NCBI GenBank assembly: GCA_964393335.1
Contig: CAYMTN010000143.1
Coordinates: 1 to 14,222, forward strand
Length of the DNA stretch: 14,222 nucleotides
DNA from: CAYMTN01 sp964393335
Lineage (GTDB): Bacteria; Chloroflexota; Anaerolineae; Aggregatilineales; Aggregatilineaceae
Direction: 5' to 3'
The notes under the pieces are model-generated. The model was not told where the DNA came from. It ran no database searches and saw only the letters and a program-made list of their open reading frames with translations. Each line of letters opens with the position of its first letter. The stretch's first letter is position 1. Positions 1 through 6,684 of this stretch are shown in pieces. The translations under genes were made by a program, and so were the position numbers.

Positions 1-557
1 GTTACGTTCTCGTTAGTCTGATCTTTTTTGCGGAAGTAAATCGCCATGGCTTCCAGATGGTAAACAACGCCCGCAGAGGCCGCCAGATACCCCAGGAGCG
101 GATGGAATCGATCGAGCAGCATGGTGACCATCAGGAGTAACACCAACGCGGATGCCAGCTTTCCACTATAGAGGTGGATGGCTGCCACGGTGTGAAGATA
201 GTGGTAAGCCGCGACATACATGAGGACGGAGGTGATGATCGGAATGATGAACAGATGCGGGTACACCGGAAAAACTCTGGCAAACTCATCCCAGACGAGC
301 CATACGAAGAGCATCATACTCGGTAACCAGATCGCCAGATCAATCACCGTATCCAAGCGCCGTCCAAGGTCCGATTCAATATGCAGTCGCCGCGCTACAA
401 AACCATCCACAGCGTCCAAAAACAACTGCACGGCGAACAATCCCACAAAAGCCTCAGGCTGCCTTAGGAGTCCAGCAAGCACAATAAAGGGCAGGAAACC
501 CAGCCGGGAGAGCGAAATAATATTGGCCAACTGCTGGCGCTGAAAGATGCTCGACAA
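1..557 (-). CDS. CDP-alcohol phosphatidyltransferase family protein, 3' end cut by the window
   Basis: This is a membrane enzyme that moves a phosphoalcohol from a CDP-alcohol (such as CDP-diacylglycerol) to a hydroxyl acceptor in phospholipid synthesis at the inner membrane. The reverse strand stays open from the start to the window edge (about 185 residues). It carries the full family signature D-x2-DG-x2-AR-x8-G-x3-D-x3-D, read as DAVDGFVARR, then eight residues to G, then RRLD and TVID, at about residues 48-73. These acidic residues bind the catalytic metal. Hydrophobic stretches flank the motif, as expected for a six-helix membrane protein. The start is ambiguous: ATG at 563 lies only 1 base from a perfect AGGAGG, whereas TTG at 557 lies 7 bases from it, so I chose TTG. 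The gene has its own upstream promoter and is unrelated to the injection-system operon. The substrate (PgsA-like or another subfamily) cannot be told. Confidence 0.85.
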   Translation of the reverse strand, partial: MSSIFQRQQLANIISLSRLGFLPFIVLAGLLRQPEAFVGLFAVQLFLDAVDGFVARRLHIESDLGRRLDTVIDLAIWLPSMMLFVWLVWDEFARVFPVYPHLFIIPIITSVLMYVAAYHYLHTVAAIHLYSGKLASALVLLLMVTMLLDRFHPLLGYLAASAGVVYHLEAMAIYFRKKDQTNENV

Positions 558-564
558 GCTCATG

Positions 565-570
565 CCTCCT
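565..570 (-). promoter_or_regulatory. Ribosome binding site AGGAGG deciding a TTG start
   Basis: A perfect AGGAGG lies on the minus strand. Its spacing is 7 bases to TTG at 557-555 but only 1 base to ATG at 563-561. Standard Shine-Dalgarno geometry therefore favours TTG as the start of the phosphatidyltransferase gene. The two candidates differ by two residues. Confidence 0.6.
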
Positions 571-620
571 GTGGCAAGCTGGCCGATGACCTGCGATGAG
601 GGTCCTTGCAGTAGGTCGCC

Positions 621-649
621 ATTTTATCCTTTTGAACATGCTATGACAA
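621..649 (-). promoter_or_regulatory. Sigma70-type promoter for the phosphatidyltransferase gene
   Basis: On the minus strand a -35 box TTGTCA (644-649, 5 of 6 to consensus) is followed by exactly 17 bases and then a -10 box TAAAAT (621-626, 5 of 6). The expected transcription start would be near 613-615, about 55 bases upstream of the gene start. The surrounding DNA is AT-richer than the operon. This is a sequence match only, and the organism's own sigma-factor preference is unknown. Confidence 0.5.
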
Positions 650-663
650 CACGGCTTGCCGTG
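650..663. promoter_or_regulatory. Perfect 14-base palindrome abutting the -35 box, possible operator
   Basis: CACGGCTTGCCGTG reads as two 6-base inverted arms around a central TT, directly touching the -35 box at 644-649. A symmetrical site here could be a dimeric regulator's operator. It could instead be a short RNA hairpin at the end of the upstream operon, but no T-run follows on either strand, so it is not a typical intrinsic terminator. I cannot name a regulator. Confidence 0.35.
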
Positions 664-815
664 CTCCTACACGAGCGAATGTACGGATAGGTACTAATGG
701 ACAAACCATTTAGAACTCGCAGCACTCATGGAGAGACTGAAACAAATCCGGATGATCCAGGGCGCGGCAAACGCCCCTACCAAGTCAATCATCTAGATTC
801 TATTTCGGTTCTCCA

Positions 816-1178
816 TTAGTCGGTGCGCAGTTTTTTGCTGGTGTGAACGGTCAGGTTGTTGCCGTTTGCGCTGCTCTTCGAGTCGCCATCGACCAGCACG
901 AAACTCTCGTCCTTTTGCGTCTTTTTGGTCGTCGCCGTCAGGGTGACGTCTTCGGAGGTCGGTGGCACGTCCGCGCCGGACGAGCTGTCTTTGCCGCCGC
1001 TGTATGTGAACGTGCAGCTTGCCTCGTAAATGACAGGCTTGCCGCCGATCGTCAGCTTGGGGTAAAACTGGTGCGTGATCGAGCCAGCGCTCCAGGTGCC
1101 GCCCTGCACGTTGTCGCTGGGCGATTTTGCGCCGGGGGTCGCCTTGACCTCATCCACCACCGCCACGCGGGTCGGCAT
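816..1178 (-). CDS. Small beta-rich protein of unknown function, last gene of the injection-system operon
   Basis: This is a 120-residue protein I do not firmly recognise. It is rich in Gly, Ser, Thr and Lys and looks mostly beta-stranded. A central segment, GGKPVIYEASCTFTYSGG (about residues 45-62), holds the only cysteine. A low-complexity Ser/Gly/Asp loop follows, and the protein ends in a basic strand. There is no signal peptide or membrane helix. A near-ideal GGAGG lies 7 bases before the ATG, and the start is 3 bases past the stop of the previous gene, so it is translated as part of the operon. Small PAAR-like tip proteins are typical partners of a VgrG-like spike, and the GGKPVIYEA strand recalls that style, but PAAR repeats are not visible. 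A tip, chaperone or cargo adaptor are all possible. Confidence 0.8.
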   Translation of the reverse strand: MPTRVAVVDEVKATPGAKSPSDNVQGGTWSAGSITHQFYPKLTIGGKPVIYEASCTFTYSGGKDSSSGADVPPTSEDVTLTATTKKTQKDESFVLVDGDSKSSANGNNLTVHTSKKLRTD

Positions 1179-1181
1179 CGC

Positions 1182-2381
1182 CTAACCTCCCAAACGCATC
1201 ACCGAGTGCGCGGTAGCCGTGATCGCCTGGATGTCACCTTCTGCGGCGTTGAAACCGACATTCCGTAACGCCGTGTTCAATTCGGCGGGGGTAGCGTTCG
1301 AAATGCTGCCCACCGTCCTGAAACCGGCACGGGCCAGCGCGCTGCGCATCGACGTATCGACGACGTCCAGCCGTTCGACGGGCGCTTCGGCGATAGTGGC
1401 GCCGGTTACGCCCAGAACCGTGCTAACGCGGTCAGCGCCACCGACCTCCCGAATCTGTTTGGCTTCGCGCGCGGCCAGGTCGTCAAGCAGAGCCTGCGGA
1501 TTATCGTAGGTTTTGTTGGCGGGCAGCATGTCAACCGCGTCCGCGACGGTGAGTCCGGGGCTGATTTCGCGGTCGCCAAAATTCTGGACCAGGACCCGTT
1601 TCGTCAGCCTGCCTTCGCGCTCGTCGATCAACGCCCGCACATCCGGGTCGGTGGCGAACCAGCGAGCCATTTCGCCCGGTCGTTTGAGGCGCTGTCCTTC
1701 TTCGATAGTGCCGATCGACGGCTGGAAAACGATGGGATTGCCGCCGATGATGTCGCCGATGCCTGCCAGCTCCTGCGAAACGAGTGGAACCATTTGGTAG
1801 CGCCCGGCCACTTCATAGACGATATAGTCTTTGTTCTGGATGCGGGTATTGCCCAACCACTGCCACGCGCCGGGCAAAACGGGATCGATGATGACGCCGG
1901 AGCTTTTGCCCTGGCAGCAGTTGAACACATCGGCATTGATGCGGTTAAGCTCCGTACGTACTTCACCGAGCAACAGCGAAAGCTGGTCACGCAGATCAGC
2001 CAGGCAGGCAAACGCGCGGGCGACTTCCGCCCCCAGCGCGTCGATATCGTTCTCGATCTGGTGGAACCGCCAGTTAAACCCTTTTTCGCCGGTCGTCTGT
2101 TCGGCCTGGACGACACTTTCGCCGTCAATCCAATCTTCGTGGTCAAACGCGCGGTTGAAACTGGTGGCGCATGCCGGCGCATTGGCATCAAGCGCATCGC
2201 TGTAATTAAAGGTCCGCTGGTGCGGCGTGGTATCGACGATGTACCCGCCGTTGATCAGCGTGTTGAGCAGCAGCCCCTTCGCTTCTAAAACCGACATCTC
2301 GGTTGCCGCGATGGTATTGAACGTGCTATCGATCTCCTGCTCCAGTTGGGTCAAAATCAGGTTCGGGTTAGTAGCGGGCAT
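1182..2381 (-). CDS. Unrecognised 399-residue injection-system protein with C-terminal helix-hairpin-helix-like segment
   Basis: I do not recognise the family. Residues about 10-50 and 105-150 are helical and probably coiled coil. A middle region contains a Cys pair (FNCCQGK, about 153-159) followed by a beta-rich stretch rich in Val, Ile and Gly. The last 60 residues (about 337-395: RLDVVDTSMRSALARAGF, then SNATPAELNTALRNVGF) repeat a short helix-turn-helix pattern resembling helix-hairpin-helix modules, which are usually involved in DNA or protein binding. The ATG at 2381 has AGGAG 8 bases upstream. Starts further upstream overlap the preceding gene and lack such a site. It sits directly after the large baseplate gene and before the 120-residue gene, in the position where tail-fibre or accessory genes often lie. 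No fibre-like repeats are visible, so I leave the function open. Confidence 0.88.
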   Translation of the reverse strand: MPATNPNLILTQLEQEIDSTFNTIAATEMSVLEAKGLLLNTLINGGYIVDTTPHQRTFNYSDALDANAPACATSFNRAFDHEDWIDGESVVQAEQTTGEKGFNWRFHQIENDIDALGAEVARAFACLADLRDQLSLLLGEVRTELNRINADVFNCCQGKSSGVIIDPVLPGAWQWLGNTRIQNKDYIVYEVAGRYQMVPLVSQELAGIGDIIGGNPIVFQPSIGTIEEGQRLKRPGEMARWFATDPDVRALIDEREGRLTKRVLVQNFGDREISPGLTVADAVDMLPANKTYDNPQALLDDLAAREAKQIREVGGADRVSTVLGVTGATIAEAPVERLDVVDTSMRSALARAGFRTVGSISNATPAELNTALRNVGFNAAEGDIQAITATAHSVMRLGG

Positions 2382-2403
2382 GACGTATTCTCCTGTTTGC
2401 TCA

Positions 2404-4737
2404 CTAGGATTCATCCAGGCTGACGCTCTTGCTGCCGCGATGACGCGCGCGGCGAAATTGACGATACGTTTTGGAGACGGTCGGCGACAGGCGATCAACC
2501 GCCCCGTCTGCGTTGAGGTCGACATGTTCGGTGCGCAGGCTGAAGGTGTTCACCTCGACGCCGATGGGGTGCATATGGTCCAGCAGGTTCATCAGGAACT
2601 CGTACTGCTTCAGGTTCAGCAGCGCGTCGTCCGGCAGTTCGACACGTACTTCGTAGGGATCGGTCAGGCCACGCCGGGCGTAACCCAGCACGACGATCGC
2701 GCACAACCCGATGTGCCAGGGGCTGAAGGTCGTGCGGCTGCCCAGCGTGCTGATGTCTCCGCCGCTGCCCTCAATTGGGACGACGTACCAGCGGAATCCG
2801 GTGGCCCGCCGCAGCGATAAATTGATCCCGGCCTGAGGCAGCCCGATGGCCCCCAATACGAGCAGCACGCGGTTGGCGGAGGTGACCAGCGGCAAAACGG
2901 ACACGATCCGGTTGTTTTTGAACAGCGTCACCAGGTCGTGCAGGTCGTCAATCGCGCTGCCGTCCAGATTCAAGATAGCCTGCGACTGCTGCACGCTGAG
3001 CCGGACGGTTTGCACCAGTTCGCCGGGCAGTTTTTGCAGCCGCTCGACAACATAATCGGCATCGTTGACCACCGGCAGCGTCGCAGCACGGAAAACCAGC
3101 GCGGCGTTATCCGAGTTGGCGAGCGATACGGCCTGCTGCCACGCCGCTTGGGCCGTCGCGTCGTCCAACACGTCAAACGCGGGCTGGCCTGCACCGGTCC
3201 ACTGCGCCGCCGCCTGCGCGATTCCTTCCACCAGGATGACATTCTGCCCCGGATCGCCAGGGGCGTGATAGCGGGCCTCCAGCGGCACATCCGTCCCGAC
3301 ATCCGTGACGTTGTTGCCCGAAATGGTCAGGCCAAACGTCGGCAGGTGCGAAAGGTACATGCGGGCGGCGTCCAGGCGGTGCACGGTGCGGAACCCGCAC
3401 GCTTCCAGCAGCCAGGCCCCTTCGGGATCGTCAGCGGACGGCTGCGGCGTCAGCGAACTGAGCAGGGCGCTGATGTCGTCGTCTTCCGCTGCCCCGGCAC
3501 CCGCTGTTACCTGCGCCGCGAGATCGTCCAACTCGCCGGGGTCGGGCACGCGCACGTCCACGCCGAATCCCATCTCGTAGCGGCTGCCCCCGGTTTCGTC
3601 CTGCGCGCGCAAAACCGGCCAGCGGTTGGCATGGCCCAACCGGTCACGCACGCGGGCCAGCCGGTCAAGCGAGGTCGCCAGCAGCGGCGCGACACCCATC
3701 GCCGGGTCTGCAAAATCGTACCCGCCGCGCAGGCGCTTGCGCAGGGCGGTGATGGCGTCCTTGTGGACCTGTGGCATAAAGCGCCGCGCGTGGCGATTGT
3801 TGTTGGCCGCCGTGTTGGCCGGGAAAATCAGGTACGCATCGCGCACGTAATTCAGAAAATTCAGGCGGATTTGCGGGTCCCCGACAGCGATCAGGTGAAC
3901 CGCGATGGCAAATTCGTTATCCGTTTCCAACAGGCGGAAGCGCTCCTTCAACCCGATATCACCCAGCAGGCCCGCGTTCGGGTCGGTATCATCGCCCGGC
4001 CCGTTGAGCATGGCCAGCACGTGGGCGTGCGTCGGCATGAGAAACGGGCGGTAGATGGCGAGTCGATGCCGGTATTCTGCATCCGGCTCGCGCCGCGTGG
4101 CGGTCACGATGTCACCGCCGCTGCCGTCCTTCTGGTAGAGCAAATCCTCCGCAAAACGCGGCACGCCCAGGTCCGCGCCCATCTGGTCGAGGGCGTCATC
4201 TTCGGCGTAGCGCAGTTGGCGCATGGCCTGGATCGCACGGGCCAGGCGGCGGATACGGGCTTTTTCTGCGCCCAGAATCGTGAGCATACGCCCCATCAAA
4301 CCTTCGACCAGGTCGACCGCGACGTAATCGCAGATCGTGTGCGCCGCGACCGCGCTGGGCGTGCCATCAACGGTCACCGTCAGCGCCAGCGCGATGGTAA
4401 ACGGCCCGGCGCGCTGCGTATCGGGGACAACCGGCGGGCGATAGAGCGGCAGCGCGGCCCTTTGCTCGGTATGAGACGCGAAGTGGACACCCGGCAGGCT
4501 GGTAGCCGCGCCGTCCGGGTCCAGGACCGGCTGAATATGCCATTCTTCGTCCAGCAAGGAACGCAGCGGGCTGATCAGGACCAGCGGCTCGCGCGTGTCC
4601 CAGGTGGTCATCACGCGCCCGGTGTTGTCCAACGCGAGCGGCGACTGGACCGCCCCGGCAGTCAGCGGGCCGCTGAGATGGTCGATCATGTGGCGAAACG
4701 ACGCGGAGCGCGCTCCGTCGATGTCGAGTTGTTCCAT
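2404..4737 (-). CDS. Large baseplate wedge protein of the contractile injection system
   Basis: This 777-residue protein is probably the wedge partner of the baseplate J protein, in the place of T4 gp7 or Afp12. The support is mainly positional: it follows gp25-like and J genes, starts 11 bases after the J stop, and has GAGG 9 bases before its ATG. Residues about 185-200 (DALDQMGADLGVPRF) and 215-245 (EYRHRLAIYRPFLMP) resemble the LDxLGxxLGxxR and YRxRL elements common in J- and I-type baseplate proteins. The following segment carries a DPNAGLLGDIGLKERF stretch. An acidic linker with AEDDD lies near residue 420, and the C-terminal 350 residues are mixed alpha/beta with LSLRRATGFRWYVVP near residue 640. 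There are no membrane segments or signal peptide. It is unusually large for tail protein I, which is why I prefer a gp7-like role. The exact orthology is not certain. Confidence 0.8.
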   Translation of the reverse strand: MEQLDIDGARSASFRHMIDHLSGPLTAGAVQSPLALDNTGRVMTTWDTREPLVLISPLRSLLDEEWHIQPVLDPDGAATSLPGVHFASHTEQRAALPLYRPPVVPDTQRAGPFTIALALTVTVDGTPSAVAAHTICDYVAVDLVEGLMGRMLTILGAEKARIRRLARAIQAMRQLRYAEDDALDQMGADLGVPRFAEDLLYQKDGSGGDIVTATRREPDAEYRHRLAIYRPFLMPTHAHVLAMLNGPGDDTDPNAGLLGDIGLKERFRLLETDNEFAIAVHLIAVGDPQIRLNFLNYVRDAYLIFPANTAANNNRHARRFMPQVHKDAITALRKRLRGGYDFADPAMGVAPLLATSLDRLARVRDRLGHANRWPVLRAQDETGGSRYEMGFGVDVRVPDPGELDDLAAQVTAGAGAAEDDDISALLSSLTPQPSADDPEGAWLLEACGFRTVHRLDAARMYLSHLPTFGLTISGNNVTDVGTDVPLEARYHAPGDPGQNVILVEGIAQAAAQWTGAGQPAFDVLDDATAQAAWQQAVSLANSDNAALVFRAATLPVVNDADYVVERLQKLPGELVQTVRLSVQQSQAILNLDGSAIDDLHDLVTLFKNNRIVSVLPLVTSANRVLLVLGAIGLPQAGINLSLRRATGFRWYVVPIEGSGGDISTLGSRTTFSPWHIGLCAIVVLGYARRGLTDPYEVRVELPDDALLNLKQYEFLMNLLDHMHPIGVEVNTFSLRTEHVDLNADGAVDRLSPTVSKTYRQFRRARHRGSKSVSLDES

Positions 4738-4748
4738 GCGGCTGTTCC

Positions 4749-6173
4749 TCAGATAATTTGCAGGTAATCTGCCACGTCCACCAACACGGGAATCTGGTTT
4801 ACTTGTAGCTCGATATTTTGCCCGTAAGGCAGCAGTTGGAGATCGGCTTTGGCGACGGATCCAAAGTCCACCGCCTCGAAGCTGGGCGGGTACCGGATCA
4901 GCCGCAGGTCGCGCACGTCTTCCACGCCCGGCTCGTTCATGATCGCCCAGATGATCTCGGCCACGCGGACCGGCTCGCCAAACCCCAGGCCATCCACGTA
5001 CTGCTGGGCGCGGTTCAACAGCCGCGTCTTGAGCGCCTGGGCCGGAGCCGACGCGTTAACGGTGGCCCGCGACCCGGTGGGCAGCGGCAGCCCGTCGACA
5101 ATCAGGTCCGCCTTGATGCCCACGCCAACCTGCTCGGCCTGTTCCACATTCGGGAAGATGCCAATCGGGCGCAGGTCTTCGATAGCCGATTGCACGGCGA
5201 CTTGCAGCCCGTTAGGCCCTTCCCAAAAAGCGGCGGGGGTGGGCGCAACCAGCACGGTGAAGTAGTACGGGCTGCCCAGATCACGCTCGCTGCCAAAAAG
5301 CCGCTCAATAAAGTTGAAGTTGCCGAAAATCGACTGGTTGATATCCAGGCCGCCCCATCCATCGCGGATCTGCACCTGGCGCACGCCCGGCACGAGTGAC
5401 ACGGCGAGACGCACCGCGTCAACCGTCCACAGCGAGCGCGGCGCGCGCAGCAGCAACTGGCGGTACCGCGCATCGGACCAGCGTAACTCGCCGCCGGTGA
5501 GCGGCCCGGTATGCTCAATCGTGACCAGCGGCCCGCCCGCCTCCTCTTCGGCATCAAACAGGGCTTGCAGCGCGCTGTCTTCCATGTTCCACTGGTTGAT
5601 CTGCTGGCCGGGCTGCGTGGGATCGAGGTTGTGTTCCGGCCCCGGATAAAAGGCCACGACCGGGACATCGCGCTCCTTGTCGGTCGCCGTCAGGATAACG
5701 GTTTGGTCGGTGGCGACATGGTGCCCGCCATCCGTTTGCAGCCGCGCGCCGCGCGGGATCACGATCTGGCTTTCACCGGCAGGCAGTACGCCCGACAGAA
5801 TCAAGCGGATGCTGCCCGTCGCTTCGACGTAAGGCCGCGCGATGCCGAGTTCCTTGCCGAGAAACGACAGCGCCTGCCCGCTGGCTGAGTTGACGAAACT
5901 GTTGTCGTACATGCTCGCCAGCGCCGCCCAGGTACGCGCGTCTTCCAGGGCGGAGATTTCCAGCAGCTTGCGCAAGACCGAGCCAGAGCGTAGATCGATG
6001 GTTTCGCCCAGCAGCGACTGGGCCAGGGCCAGTTTTTCGGCCAGCAGGCGGGCGAACGGTTTGGCTACAAACCCGTCGGTCGTAATGCCGAATTCTCCGG
6101 CACCGGTTGAGCGGGTAACCGCTTCGTCAATCGCCAGCACTTCTGCAACTTCAAGCGTGGTTTGTTCAGACAT
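4749..6173 (-). CDS. Baseplate J family protein (T4 gp6-like)
   Basis: This 474-residue structural protein of the baseplate wedge helps form the ring that links to the spike and triggers sheath contraction. The N-terminal half shows the classic baseplate J pattern: IDLRSGSVLRKLLEISALED (about 59-78), then NSASGQALSFLGKELGIARP (95-114), then a beta segment, ATGSIRLILSGVLPAGE, and the VIPRGARLQTDGG turn (138-150). The rest is alternating alpha/beta with a YRQLLLRAPRSLWTVDAVR segment typical of the family. The ATG at 6173 overlaps the gp25-like gene by 8 bases and has GAGG 10 bases upstream. A TTG at 6191 would add six residues and has no better ribosome site. The order gp25, J, wedge is the usual one in phage tails, R-type pyocins, T6SS-like and eCIS loci. 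Confidence 0.94.
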   Translation of the reverse strand: MSEQTTLEVAEVLAIDEAVTRSTGAGEFGITTDGFVAKPFARLLAEKLALAQSLLGETIDLRSGSVLRKLLEISALEDARTWAALASMYDNSFVNSASGQALSFLGKELGIARPYVEATGSIRLILSGVLPAGESQIVIPRGARLQTDGGHHVATDQTVILTATDKERDVPVVAFYPGPEHNLDPTQPGQQINQWNMEDSALQALFDAEEEAGGPLVTIEHTGPLTGGELRWSDARYRQLLLRAPRSLWTVDAVRLAVSLVPGVRQVQIRDGWGGLDINQSIFGNFNFIERLFGSERDLGSPYYFTVLVAPTPAAFWEGPNGLQVAVQSAIEDLRPIGIFPNVEQAEQVGVGIKADLIVDGLPLPTGSRATVNASAPAQALKTRLLNRAQQYVDGLGFGEPVRVAEIIWAIMNEPGVEDVRDLRLIRYPPSFEAVDFGSVAKADLQLLPYGQNIELQVNQIPVLVDVADYLQII

Positions 6174-6663
6174 TTGGCAGCAACCTCGCAATGTTAATCG
6201 TCGTTTCGTCGCCGGACACCGCCTCGCACGTCACGTTCACGTCGAGATAGCGCGTTCCGGCGGCAGACGCACCGGTCGTTTCGGTTTGCCCATCCCCTTC
6301 GATTTGCACGTCGATGATGCGGCGGATGCGCGGCTCGCGTTGTAACAGGCGGATGATCGCCACCCGCACGCGCTCGCGCGTGATCACCGGGTCGTCCCCG
6401 TCGACCAGGGCATTCAACCCGTCAAAGCCAAATTGAGTGTTAAACAGGTCGCTTCCGAGCGCCGTCGTCAGCGTGATGTGCAGCACCTGTGCCAGGTTGT
6501 CCAATCCCTCGACAAAATCGAAGTCCAGGCCGTGTTCGCTGCGGGCCAGCCGGATATCTTGCCCGATATCCAGATAGGGGGTGTCATAGATCAGGTGACA
6601 CGCGATGCCACGTCCAAGCAATCGACGCCGCACGTTGTCGCGTTCGCGCTCAATGTCTAACAT
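6166..6663 (-). CDS. gp25-like baseplate protein (GPW/gp25 family)
   Basis: This 165-residue small wedge component of the baseplate nucleates the sheath. The N-terminus is a charged helix, followed by a beta element, LDIGQDIRLARSEHGLDFDF (about 31-50), and by GLDNLAQVLHITLTTALGSD (53-72), the characteristic helix leading to a turn that usually reads GTR-x-x-P-x-F-G. Here that turn is SDLFNTQFGFDGLNAL, in which the FG is kept but the arginine is not obvious. A DPVITRERVRVAIIRLLQRE helix (91-110) and a final beta pair, DVNVTCEAVSGDETTINIAR, match the rest of the gp25 fold. AAGGGA lies 6 bases before the ATG. It sits 21 bases after the spike gene and overlaps the J gene, consistent with one baseplate operon. 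Confidence 0.9.
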   Translation of the reverse strand: MLDIERERDNVRRRLLGRGIACHLIYDTPYLDIGQDIRLARSEHGLDFDFVEGLDNLAQVLHITLTTALGSDLFNTQFGFDGLNALVDGDDPVITRERVRVAIIRLLQREPRIRRIIDVQIEGDGQTETTGASAAGTRYLDVNVTCEAVSGDETTINIARLLPNV

Positions 6664-6684
6664 AGGCTTCCCTTTCCATGCCTA

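Noticed and set aside
696..710. AATGG-ACAAA-CCATT hairpin in the intergenic region
   Set aside because: The five-pair stem is AU-rich, has no T-run, and could easily occur by chance.
760..776. GGGCG-loop-CGCCC hairpin as a terminator after the operon
   Set aside because: The stem is only five pairs, the loop is seven bases and no T-run follows on either strand. No convincing intrinsic terminator is visible between 564 and 815.
2938..4767. Long plus-strand frame of 609 codons opposite the large baseplate gene
   Set aside because: High-GC coding DNA produces long antisense frames. This one is very Arg/His/Gln-rich, and the minus-strand gene has clear baseplate features and tight operon fit.
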